Part shown: positions 35,611 to 46,761 of the stretch, in pieces | Position numbering within the stretch: the stretch's first letter is position 1 | Layout of the letters: each line of letters starts with the position of its first letter | Source of the DNA: Cyclaneusma minus | Lineage: Eukaryota > Ascomycota > Leotiomycetes > Marthamycetales > Marthamycetaceae | Length of the DNA stretch: 64,000 bases | NCBI GenBank assembly: GCA_037179335.1 | Contig: JAKZHN010000005.1 | Location: forward strand, 1,116,001 to 1,180,000 | Reading direction: 5' to 3' | Notes under the pieces: model-generated | What the model saw: the letters and a program-made list of their open reading frames with translations, nothing else | What the model was told of the DNA's origin: nothing | Databases searched by the model: none | Made by a program: the position numbers and the translations under genes

Positions 35611-35990
35611 CACCTCTCTGGTGCCGCCTACAGTTGGGTTTTGTCACCCTGGCGCTCCACAGTAAGTCTTGATCTTTCTGCTCTCCACAGTTGGTCTTGG
35701 TCTCCCTGGCGCCTTACAGTCGGTCCTCCTGAGTCCTGACACTCTACAGTCGCCCTCAACCTCTTTGGCACCCTGGCGCCTTGCAGTCGATCCCCCTGAC
35801 ACTATACATTGGTCCTTGACCTCTCTGTCACTCTGCGTTCATCCTGATTCTCAGCGCTCTACGGTCGGGCTTCATCTACCTGGTGCTTTATGGTCCTTCT
35901 GATCCTCCACGGTCTAGAAACCGTCTCAGTCCACTCAACGCTCTACGGTCGATCTTGGTCCTCAGCTCTCCACAGTCGCGCTTTATCCAT
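35611..35990 (+). repeat. Degenerate minisatellite, about a dozen 25-45 bp copies
   Basis: Repeated words like GGCGCTCYACAGTCGGTC followed by a CT-rich stretch (TTGRTCTCCCTGG). Copies include TGGCGCTCCACAGT, CTCTCCACAGTTGGTCTTGG, GCGCCTTACAGTCGGTCCTC, CACTCTACAGTCGCCCTC, GCGCCTTGCAGTCGATCC, AGCGCTCTACGGTCGGGCTT, CGCTCTACGGTCGATCTTGG and CTCTCCACAGTCGCGC. Spacing is irregular, so no open coding repeat results. Confidence 0.65.
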
Positions 35991-36115
35991 CTGGCAATCC
36001 ATGATCATCCTGGCCTTCCGCGCGCAGTCAGCCTTCGTCCCTTGGTATACTTCGCTCTCGACGGTATTATCGATCTACACGGCTTCACCTCAGTCTGTTC
36101 TCCAGCTATACGACA

Positions 36116-36715
36116 ATGACTTCCCCCTGTGATTATTCGCGCTACAAAAGCGGTCCTAATTGGTTCACCGGGAGGCTTGACAAAACGGCAATGGAGTACG
36201 GCTACCGACGACCTGAGAACGGAGAGGACGTGCGAGGCTCAACCAAGAGACAAAGCCATGCGAAGAAGGATAGGATACAGAAGCAGTGGCGGCGCAAGAA
36301 TGTCGAGGGAATCATTAACCTCCAACTTAGTCAGGCTCCGAAAGTCCTGTCTGTTGTCAACCGGAAGGTTCCCATGAGGGAGATCCCTCTCCTAGCCAAG
36401 TATGTTTCACAGCATGCTGCCCATGAAGTAGGCCCATCTGGCATTCTGGTCGTCTTGAGGGACGTGATCATGTACAGATGCCGTTTCTGTACCATTTACA
36501 AAAGTCGAGACACGGATGATCGGACCTCAAATAGCTCCCACGCTCACTTCATATACGTCTTGGAACGCGTTTACGATTTGCTCAGCGAAGCTGCCCGCCG
36601 TGCATCGATTCCAACGGCTAGCTCGGTTGGAATGGAGGAAGTGTCGCCGAATTCCAAAACCGATGTCCAGAGAAGCAACCCATTCGAAGCGCTTGACTGG
36701 GAGCAGACTGCATGA
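36116..36715 (+). CDS. DUF6604-like protein, short and possibly truncated
   Basis: 199 residues from the ATG at 36116. The N-terminus (YSRYKSGPNWFTGRLDKTAM, 8-26) resembles the opening helix of the fungal DUF6604 domain, YK-x-T-x-x-x-x-WL-x-x-x-A. A basic stretch (46-61), IPLLAKYVSQH (90-100), HFIYVLERVYDLLSEA (144-159) and SNPFEALDWE (187-196) follow in the family's usual order. Proteins with this domain are usually several hundred residues longer. Here a stop follows at 36715, and the +1 frame stays open to 36968 (EVEAKLTTTAPEKVLTIPHP), so a frameshift or missed intron may have cut the gene. The function of DUF6604 is unknown. The family call rests on my recognition of the pattern, not a search. 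Confidence 0.55.
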   Translation: MTSPCDYSRYKSGPNWFTGRLDKTAMEYGYRRPENGEDVRGSTKRQSHAKKDRIQKQWRRKNVEGIINLQLSQAPKVLSVVNRKVPMREIPLLAKYVSQHAAHEVGPSGILVVLRDVIMYRCRFCTIYKSRDTDDRTSNSSHAHFIYVLERVYDLLSEAARRASIPTASSVGMEEVSPNSKTDVQRSNPFEALDWEQTA

Positions 36716-37034
36716 AGTAGAGGCAAAACTTACGACTACGGCGCCCGAGAAAGTACTCACAATTCCCCATCCAACTTTGGCTTTTCGCAAGTGCTCGAGC
36801 ATTTCCGGTGCCTCAAAAGCCGTCAATGGCTTTTGTTTGACCTCGATGCTTCAATCATGGATTGCCTTCATATCGATCCAGGTAGATAAGATTGGACGCA
36901 TCCTGAATATATCCGCCCCCCTCCCCCCCAATTTGAATTTTCCAGCACTCTTGTTCTTCTCTATTTAGTTTGCATATGATAAGTTCAAAACTCAAACACA
37001 ATACTTCTCTTCACCCCGTGCCCTCGCATTAGCT

Positions 37035-37290
37035 CCGGTGTGATGATAGTCCTACCGGACGCTACCGTCCACCGCCATGTTTACGGTGCCATCTAAAGAT
37101 CAGGTCACAGTGACTGCCAACAGCACTCAATCCCATTTCCTGTACGTTTTTGAATATGTTTATGACCTCCTCCGCAACGTAGAACAACAGGCATCCATTC
37201 AAGCAGCAGTCCACTATACCCGATAAGGGCAAGAGTCACCGACCAAAACCAGAAAGCTCGTCGAAAAAAGCAACGTGTTCGCGGTCCTCG
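37035..37290 (+). pseudogene. Decayed copy of the DUF6604-like gene
   Basis: The plus strand reads SSGVMIVLPDATVHRHVYGA, then after a stop and a frame change HFLYVFEYVYDLLRNVEQQA with SIQAA, then after another stop SPTKTRKLVEKSNVFAVLES. These line up in order with residues 107-127, 144-168 and 177-196 of the 36116-36715 gene. Stops and shifts show that it is dead. Only the C-terminal half is visible; the N-terminal half was not found upstream. Confidence 0.6.
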
Positions 37291-38560
37291 AGTCAGAGGA
37301 AGCTGTTTGAACTCCCGTCACTGCTAGCCACTGATGAACTCGCGGGGGATCGGGGGGATGTGTGCAAAGCAAAGATGGGAGTCGATGGTGGGGACGGATG
37401 CGGAAGAGCCCGCCAGTCGTGTACTCGAAGGCGGGTATTTCTGAGTTGAATGGTAAGGATCTCGGCAACGCATCTCCTCCCCGACACAACCCTCCTGCTT
37501 CATGGTAACATCGTTCTTCTCAACCACAAATTTGCATTTCATCCACATCATACACGCCTAAACGCCCCGGACCGCGACCTGCAGTTTCTAAATCATCGCC
37601 AAGTCAATTTTTCTTCTCTGGAGTACGTCATTACGTATGTTCAAGAAGCTGTCGGCGGACTTCTTGCACGTCTTGGCCAATCATCGTCTGTTATCCAAAA
37701 TTTGGTCAAGCTGTTGGGGTAGTGACGGAATGTCTCGAACTGTGTCGAACTGGCTAAGGACGCGATCTTCAACTGCCTCCGCTGTCGAGGCTACTACTAG
37801 CGCTCGTGCCGTCAGCTCTTCGCTTTTGAGTTACATTTCTATTTCTTTAGTTAGATTGCGCAAAGCTAGGCTGTGCGACCGAATTTGAACTGTTCACTAT
37901 ATTGTTTCTTTTTTCCCGTGATAAACTAGATATCAAGACGTCGCTCCGGCTCCAGGACTACCGGGAGACAACCGGATCGTTGCTCTTCCCACAACATTTG
38001 TATGAGATAGTCACAACTAGGTTTTCAATGAATGAAAAGAAAACTTAGGCCGTTACCCTTTCAGTGCAAAGCTGACTCGAGTTTAGTAGGAAGCGGTACC
38101 TTCGAGTAGTCTAATCTCTGAGTCGCCCCTAGTTTGTTTTTTTTCGTTGAGGCCGAGTGCAACCAGATTCAGGTCAGCTGCAGGACGCGAGTCCAAACCC
38201 GGCCCAGCCGTCATAGCTTGGGTCAAATATTGGTTTACTAGAATCAGATTCTGGCTTTTGGAGTAGGTTAACACTGGAGCTCGAGTGTCAGCTTTGGAAA
38301 CGGGATGCCAACTTCTGAATGTTATTCCTTGGATTATAGAGCTATATCTTCCCACCGCTTTACCGTACAAGGATTATCTTCTCGATTTTACTTGCGTAAA
38401 TATTTCGATGTAGTCGATCGCCGGAGTCCCCTAGCCATCGCCACAACAATAATATATGACAAACGCTCGCCCTCGGCCCTACACACCTTACGGGCTGCGC
38501 ACAACCTTATGGTTTCTGAAGCAGCTGTCAACAGTGTTTCCGATAGTCCGTCGACCGATT
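37291..38560. other. Transition zone before the AT-rich block, no supported gene
   Basis: Short frames only (up to 95 residues). Continuation of the decayed DUF6604-like copy is possible but not readable. Confidence 0.4.
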
Positions 38561-38567
38561 TTTTTTT

Positions 38568-38700
38568 GGACCGTACTGATACGGTTTGACCTTTTTAAAA
38601 ATAGTCCGGACTAAAGAAATATAGTTTAAGCTTTAAATTTTCGGTTTCAAACCGTGGTAAAATAGTAAAACCGTGGTTTGGACTATTTAGCTATTTTTTG
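38568..38700. repeat. Palindromic words at the AT-block edge, hAT-like subterminal repeats
   Basis: Several short inverted words occur within 130 bp: GGACCGTACTGATACGGTTTGACC-like (38568-38592), TAGTCCGGACTA (38603-38614), GGTTTCAAACCGTGG (38643-38657) and AAACCGTGGTTTGGACTA (38669-38686). Some hAT transposon ends carry such GGTCCGG and CGGTTT arrays. No transposase is visible and the other end was not found, so this is a weak call. Confidence 0.3.
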
Positions 38701-39111
38701 CCAAGGCTTGGCGGGCACGGACTGTTACACAAGGCTATTTAATTAATAATAATTCCAATTTTGAATGGTTTTTAATATAATTAGCGTAATATTATTTATA
38801 ATTGCTTTAGCTACAAATGCATGTATTTTTTTATATTAATATTTAAATTATAAGCTTTTTTTATTTTCAATTTTGAAAATCTCAAATTTTAATAAAAATA
38901 ATACAAATTAATTACTGGAAATTAAATTCCAAATTATTTAAAGCTTAGAAAATCTGTATTAATTTTAATTTCTAAAATATTTTGTTTCTTTTTATTAATT
39001 TTATTAAGAGATGGGTGCAATGGCAGCCACCGTAAAATAGCCATCAGGTGTAATTAGACTTAAAAGAAACTAGCGTCCGTACAATAAAAATATCCTTATT
39101 TTAGCCTCTCC

Positions 39112-39436
39112 TGTAACGATCTGAAAACTCGTTTGTACTGATAAGCCAAAGCTTAATTAGCAAATTATTACATGCACTTATATGCAATAGTGCCACGATA
39201 GCTTATACGCACTAAAAATAAACTATGGCATTGCCAAAATAACGGCCACCATTATTATAATAAGCAATATTTTATATAAGCTTAATATTTTAAAAACCAA
39301 ATTAATGCACCAAGCACGTATAAAGTATTAGGGCATAAGAGCTAAAAAAAATTAATATAAATAACAGGCCTTTATTTTTTAAAATTAAAATTAAAAATTT
39401 TCAATTAATTTTATTGCAAAGCATTAAATTATAATA
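39112..39436 (+). repeat. 5' LTR of Gypsy element 1
   Basis: Begins TGTAACGATCTGAAAACTCG and ends GCATTAAATTATAATA. It matches the 3' LTR through shared blocks such as TAACGGCCACCATTATTATA / TAATGGCCACCATTATTATA and AATAAGCAATATTTTATATA. Confidence 0.85.
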
Positions 39437-41564
39437 TAATTTTAAACTCCTTTAAAATTTAGCAAAATATTAGCAAAGCCAAAAATAAATAAAAATAAAA
39501 ACCATTTTTTTGCATAGCAAATACAGGCTTTTACTTTTTAGCAGCAAACCGCCACGTATACAGCAGCCCAGCAATATTAAGCGAAAACCCAAGCTATTTA
39601 ATACGCTAAAAACCTTGTTGCCCAATACCAATAAAAAAGTCCTTTAAATAAATATATTATATTTGCTGCCTTATTGGCCAAATTTAATAAAAAAGGCCAA
39701 AAAAAATTAGTAAATAATAGCCCATATTTAAAAGCAGTTTGCCAATATAAAAAATAATTATATTTAAAAAATCGCAGTCATAAAAAATAAATGCTATAAG
39801 GCAATTAAAATAGTAAAATATAATAATATAAAAGCAGCCCTTGTTAGCATTTTTAAACTAGGTATTTTAGCAATTTATAAATATTAAATATTGCCAAAAA
39901 TCGATTTTTTAATGGGTTTAATAAAAGAAAATACCTTATTTAAAAAAATTAAATAAAAGCCAAAATTCGAATGGATTTATTAGGCCAATTGGCTAATATA
40001 CAATTTTGGTATATTTACAATTAAATATTAAAAACGGCTACAAAATAAATTTAGCCCTAAATTAAAGCCTATATTATAAAAGTCCCTATTTTTACCATTA
40101 AATTCCTAGCAATATTATAAAAGCAATTAAATTTAATATATAATAATTTAAAGCTTAAAACAAAAGCCCTAAATAAGCTGGTTAATTTTTTTAAAAACAA
40201 ATTAGCACCTTTATTGCCAGGTACAATAATTTTCTAATATAAGCTGGTGGCTTAAATTGGTCAGAAAATTTAAAAATTAAAATTTTTTGCTAAAACTTAT
40301 TTGCTAGCTTTATCGCCGTAATAGCTTTTGCTAATTTCTTTTTTTAATATACCCTATATATTAATAAATTATAAATTATAGCAATGGTTTTAAAAAGCTC
40401 GGCCAAAACGTTTAAATACGGAAGCTTTAGCATTAAAATAAAAAAGTAAAAAATAGTATTAAGCATTTTTAGCTATAGCTATATTACCCCAAATGCAATA
40501 AACTTATTCGCGGTTTTTAATATAAAGGCAAAATAGGTAATTAAAGCTATTTTAAATGCCAAAAAGGCCGCAAAATAATATTTTCACTGCAAAGTTATAA
40601 AATACACAATCTAAGCTTGCAAGCTATTTTCCGTAAAAGCCTTAAAAAAAGGGTTTAATTTTTTTTAAAGCTAATTTAAATAAAAAATGCAAAAAGCTTA
40701 AAAAACTAATTGCTTTAATTTCCAAACGCAAATTAAAGCGTATTATAAAGCTAGATTTTTGGCAAAAAATAAAACTAAAAAATAAAATATTAATAGCAAA
40801 ATTGTTTATTATTTTTATTTTTATTAATTAAATAAATTATATTATTATATTAATTAATAATAAATATTTGATTTTTAAAATAATCAATTTTGCTTTTATA
40901 TAAAAAAACCACTTAGCATATTCCTTTTAATAATCCAAAATTTGTTGGCTTTCATACGGGCGATAATTTGGATTATAAAACCGTTATTTATATAATATGG
41001 CTTTAATTTAATATCGAAAAATATATTATAAAAAAAGCAATTATATATATAATATTATATTATAGCTATAATATAATATTAAAACGGGCTTAATTAAAAT
41101 ATAAAAAAGCAATAATTAACGCCTATAAAAAAAACTCAAACTTTATATAAAATAGCTAAATAATTAGCAATTAATGCAAATAATTATACCAAAAAATAAA
41201 TATTGTAAAAATTAGTATAATAGCATTTATTAGGCTTGCCAATATATATATATATATATATAAAGTTTTGCCTATTTTGTAGCTAATATAAAAAGGGCTT
41301 TAAAAATTAAAATGCTTATAAATCCAAAAAAAATTGCTAAAATACTGGCAAAATATATTAAATAAATTTAATCGGAAAAAGGCAAATAAGCTGCCTTTCT
41401 TTTAAAATTTTAAAATTAACCACCATATTAAATTAGAAAAAATAGATGGCAAAAACCCTATTATATTTTAAAAACCTATATATAAAATAAGCCGGAAATA
41501 GCTTTTAATATTAAAAAAACCCCCTATTAAATATCTAAAAAAAGAAATTATACAAATAAATAAT

Positions 41565-42120
41565 TTAGCGGCGGCAGTCCCAATGCTATTTATTAAAAAA
41601 CCAGAAAAAGGCTTGCGCTTTTATATAAATTATTAGGCTTTAAATAAAATATTTAAAAAAAACCGCTATTTGTTTCCCTTAATTTATAAAATTTTATAAG
41701 CAATTAAATAGGCCAAATAATCTATTAAATTAAATATAATTGCAATATTTTATAAAATTAAAATCGCTAAAAAAATAAGTAAATAACGGCTTTTTGTATT
41801 TAGTATAAATTGTATAAATAAATAATGATCCCCTTTAAGCTGGCTAATGCCTTAAGCATTTTTTAGCAATATATTAACCATTATTTGGCCAAATATTTAA
41901 ATGATTTTTATTTAGCATATATAAATAATATATTAATTTATATAAATGGATTTTTAAAGCTATATTGCAAGCATATATAAAAATCCCTAAAATAATTGGA
42001 AAAAGCCGGGCTATAGCTAAATATTAATAAATACAAATTTAAAATTAAATTTATTAAATACTTAAATTTTATTATTAAAGCCAATTATAATAATAAAATC
42101 CCAAAACAAATAATTATAAA
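41565..42120 (+). pseudogene. Gypsy reverse transcriptase remnant
   Basis: Reads PMLFIKKPEKGLRFYINY, a stop, then ALNKIFKKNRYLFPLI, then ANALSIF, a stop, QYINHYLAKYLNDF and LAYINNILIY. These fit the Gypsy RT motifs for the fingers, the LPLI step and the catalytic YxDD box. The two catalytic Asp are Asn, as GAT-to-AAT change predicts. It cannot be active. Confidence 0.85.
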
Positions 42121-43454
42121 CCCCAAAAACATTAAGGCCATTATTAATTGGCTATTTTTAACCAATTTAAAAGGCATTTAGAAATTTTTAGAATTTGCCA
42201 ATTTTTATAAAAAATTTATATAAAAGTTTTTTAAGCTTTATTTACCCATTATAGCTTTGGTTAAAAACAACCAGCCCTTTAAATAAATTATAAAAACCAA
42301 AAAAGCATTTATATAGTTTTTAAAAAAAAATGGTTTTACCCTAATTTTGGCAGCATTTAATCTAAAGCTTAAAATATATATAAAAACCAATGCTTCAAAT
42401 TATAATATAAATAAAGCGCTATTTTAAATAAAAATAATAAAATAGCATAAGCTATTGCCTTTTTTCAAAAACATATTAGGTTGCAAGATGCAATTATTTA
42501 ATTTATAATAAAAAATTATTGGCAATTATTAAATGCTTTAAAAAATTCGAAATTAATTTGAAAATAAGACAAAAATTATTTTAAATATAAATGGATTATA
42601 AAAATTAAAATATTTTATAATAGCTTATCTGCTATTTAAACAATAAATAAAATAGGCTTTCTTACTAGCAAATTATAAATTTATAATTGCGTATATATTA
42701 AAAAAGCAAAATATTATAGCAAACGCCTTATTAAGGCGGATTTAAAATATGCTAACCAATTTATTAAATAAGCAATTTATTTATAAAACGGCTATTTTAT
42801 TAAAAAAAAGTTAATTTAAAAATTACAAATAAAAGCCCTATTTTAATATTAATGCTAAATAAATTATTAAATTCAATTAATATGGCAAAAACATAAAAAC
42901 ATGTATTTAATTTAATAAAAAGGGGGTTAAATCTTTTATACGTACAAATTAAGGGCTTTTTTTAAAAAAAGCAAAAGGGCAAAAATATAAAATATGTTTT
43001 ATTAAAATAAAAATTAACTATATTAATTACGGATTTTGGCCTAAATAATAAAAACCGAATAATATATAAAAGCTATAAAAGCTATAAATGCCAAAATACG
43101 AATTTTTAAAAATTGCATAATAATATTATTATAAGCTATTTTAATATAATATATATATATATATATATATAATATTATTTTAGCGGTTTTTTTAGCCTTT
43201 TATAAAATAAAATATAATAAAATATATTGCAAATTGCAATTTATACCGCTATATAAAGGCTTAAAAAAATAAAAAATACGGATTTTTAAAGCCTTTACCA
43301 ATTTCGAATTGAATTTGGTTGCAAATTTTAATGGATTTTATAATTAATTTACCAAAAAGCAATAATTATATAAATATTATTATAATAATTAATTATTTAA
43401 GCAAAAAAATAATTATTTAAGCCCTCAAAAGATTATAGCAAAATTAATAACAAA

Positions 43455-43645
43455 TTGTTTTATTGAATTTTATTATTTATATTACGGCCTACCTTTGCAT
43501 ATTATTTTCAATTAAAAACCGCGATTTATTAGCCTATTTTAAAAGGTATTTTATAAGCTGCTAAAAATAAAAAGATTTCTATTTACGGCCTTTTACCCAA
43601 AAATAAATAAAGCTACAAAATAAATAAATGCAATTATTTAAAAAA
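43455..43645 (+). pseudogene. Gypsy integrase core remnant
   Basis: Reads GLPLHIIFN, a stop, KPRFISLF, a stop, KVFYKLLKIKRFLFTAFYPK, matching the integrase block GLP-x-x-I-x-SD-x-x-x-x-F and the following LLKIK-x-x-x-STA-x-HP. Stops and Asp-to-Asn changes follow the RIP pattern. Confidence 0.8.
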
Positions 43646-46407
43646 AAATTATAGGTTTTTATAAATTACAATTAAAAGAAATAGGCCAAATTATTATTAT
43701 ATATCCAGCTTTTAATTGATATTTATATAATAAAAGTAATAAAAATAAGTCCTTTTTTTATAATATATAAATATAATACAAAGCTATTTAATCTTAATAC
43801 CTTTTTTATTTTCACCAGCTTTAAATTTATTGCCAATTAAATAATTGCTTTAATTGCAAAGCTAAAAACATAAAAAGAATAAAGGCAATACGTTATAATA
43901 AATGTATATAAAAAATAAAAAAACCCAATATTAAAAATAAGATAAAAAAATTAAAATTGGTAATAAAATATAATTAAATCTAAAAAATCTATATATAAAT
44001 TATTTTAATAAAACGCTAAATTGGAAATACACTAAATATAAAATAATTAAGATAAAAGGCATCTATAATTATAAATTAAACCTATTTGGTAAAGCATATA
44101 ATATATTTTATACTAATTTATTACAATAAGCCTTGACTAATTCTTTGTTATTATAAAAAACCATAAATTGGCAATTGCCAGCAATAATATAAAAAGAAAT
44201 AGAAAAAGTTATATTACGGCTAAATAAATAATACGGGTTAAATAAAAATTTAAAATAGAATATTAAATAAAATAAATAAAATATAATAAAACTATTTAAA
44301 AACCAAATTGGGCCTTAAAAAATATTATAGTTTTAAATTTTAAATTTCTTTTTTAAAGAAAAGCGCACGCAATTACCGCCACCAGAAAAGCAAAAAAAGC
44401 ATATGATTTTTAATTTTTAAAAAACCATAAAATTAAAAGCTATAAAAAAATTATATTTATTTATATTGATTACTGGCTTTTAATTGGCCTTATAAAATTA
44501 ATATATTTAACAGGTTTTAATATAATAATAAAATTTATAAAAGGGCATTATAATTTTTAATTTCTTTTTTTTATAAAGCCTTAAAAATTTAAAAATAGAA
44601 ATAATAAAAAAAGCTTATATTATTTTTAGCCTAATAACCCAAATGTATTAATATTAAAATAATTCAAAAAAGCGCTATTTAAACCAAACCGTATAATCTT
44701 TTTAAGCGTATTTAAATTAAATTACACGCTATTAAAAAGGCAATTATATATATATTTTTATATTTTTATATATAAAAAACAAAAAAAAACTTATATTAGT
44801 TTTATATATAAATCCTTAATTATTAAATACTATTTAAACCGAATTATATAAATAATAAATTTAAATTTGTGCCAAAAACCAGATTTTAGCTTATAACCAA
44901 AATCGAATCCGCAAATTTTAATTCCGTTAAAAAACGTTTAATGCTATTTAAATTAATATTACGCTAAAGCGCCTATATAGGCTTTATAATTATTTTATAT
45001 AATATATATAATTCAAAAAAAAGGCAAAAATATAAGCAAAATTTTTTAAATTTTATTAAAGCATATAATTTATAACCTTATTAATTATAAAAATTATATA
45101 TTAAAAAACATTTTTAATTATATATTATAAAAAACAAAACTTATATAAAACTTAAACGCTAAAATAACCAAATATTAAACTTTGTATATTATATAAACTA
45201 AATTAATTAAGCCAAAAGTCGCGAATATTAAAAATACCAATACTATTTAAATCCGTTAAATTTATTAAATTTACCAAATTCGCCAAAACCAAAACTTTAT
45301 TATATTTAATTTTTTAATTGTTATAAATAATAAAAATATAAAAGGCGTTTCCAATGATTTAAAAGGCAAGGCTTATATAATTGGGCTTTTTAATATTAAT
45401 TTTTTTTAAATACGTTATTACCGTTATTATTATTATTATTATTATTATTAAAAAGTAAAAAACGTATAGGCCAAAAATTACAATAGCTATAAAGTAGATA
45501 AAAATAATTAACGCCTTAATCGGAATTAATATAAACCAGCAAAATAGGCCAAAAAGGCTAAAAAATTATAATTATTATTTTAGTAATTTATAATTACCCA
45601 ATATTAAAAATAAGGGCCTATTTTATATCTAATATAGCCGCAATAATTATATTTTTAAATTAACCAGAAATTATAAAAAGCAATAAAAACACCGTTCATT
45701 TAAAAAAATTAAATCGAAATTAGCAAAAGAAATAAAAACCATTTATATGGTTTTATTAATTAAAGCGCGTATTATTAAATTTCCAATAATTTTAAAAACC
45801 GCGCTTATAAACTTTAATTAATTGGCCAAGCCAAAAATTGGAAATTTAATGCTAATTTGGTATTTAAATAAAAGATTTAAAAGTATTATTATAAAGGTTA
45901 AAAATAATAAAACCAATTTTATAATTATATAAAATAAAAACTAAAAGGCCATCAAAATGCAAAAAATGCATTATAAAGCATTTAAAAAATAATATAATTG
46001 GTATAAGCCGGTAAAGGTAAAAAATTGGCTAAAAATGATAGAAATTAAGCCGCCATAACGTTATTATAATTAATATAAGGCTATATAATATAGCTGCGAC
46101 GGATATAGTAAAAATGGATAAAGCTGGCGATTTAAAAAATAGGGGAAAACAAACCTTTAAATAATTATTTTGAATTTAGTATTGCCAAATATATTCCGGA
46201 ATAAAATTATAAATAATATATATTAAAATTTTAAATAAGGGGCTTAAAGTTTTATTTAATATATATAACGTATAGGAAAAAGCTAATTAAAAAACATTGC
46301 GATTGCTAAAGGCCGAAAAACCCAAAAATCGCAAAAGCGCGGGTTTAAAAAATTAAAAAAGTCCGACCGAAATTAATAGATTTTTTTTTCCGTTATAAAA
46401 AGGGGAA

Positions 46408-46756
46408 AGTAATATAATAATTTAAAAACTCGTTTATATTAACAAACTAAAGCGTAATTAGCAAATTATCATATATACTTATATATAATAATGCTATAAT
46501 AGCTTATATATATTAAAGGTAAATTATAGCATCGTTAAAATAATGGCCACCATTATTATAATAAGCAATATTTTATATAAACTTAATATTTTAAAAATTA
46601 AATTAACGCATTAAGCGCGTATAAACTATTAGGGTATAAAGGCTGGAGGAATCAATATAAATAATAGGCCTTTACTCCTTAAAATTAAACTTTATAATTT
46701 AAAATTAAATTTCAAACTTTCCAATCAACTTTATTGCAAGGCATTGGATCGTGACA
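46408..46756 (+). repeat. 3' LTR of Gypsy element 1
   Basis: Starts after the purine tract at about 46395-46408 and ends GCATTGGATCGTGACA, so the original LTR was TG...CA. Its 3' end is less mutated than the 5' copy's end, and its start is more mutated. Confidence 0.82.
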
Positions 46757-46761
46757 TTTCC

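Larger units (their letters stand above)
39112..46756 (+). mobile_element. Ty3/Gypsy LTR retrotransposon 1, inactive
   Basis: About 7.6 kb, bounded by matching LTRs (39112-39436 and about 46408-46756). TCTCC before and TTTCC after fit a 5 bp target duplication with one C-to-T change. The order of remnants is gag (unreadable, 39.5-41.4 kb), reverse transcriptase (41.57-42.12 kb), RNase H (about 42.3-42.6 kb) and integrase (about 43.0-43.65 kb), the Gypsy order. A purine tract (AAAAAGGGGAAAG) ends at the 3' LTR. About 2.7 kb lies between the integrase remnant and the 3' LTR, which is longer than usual and unassigned. Confidence 0.85.
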
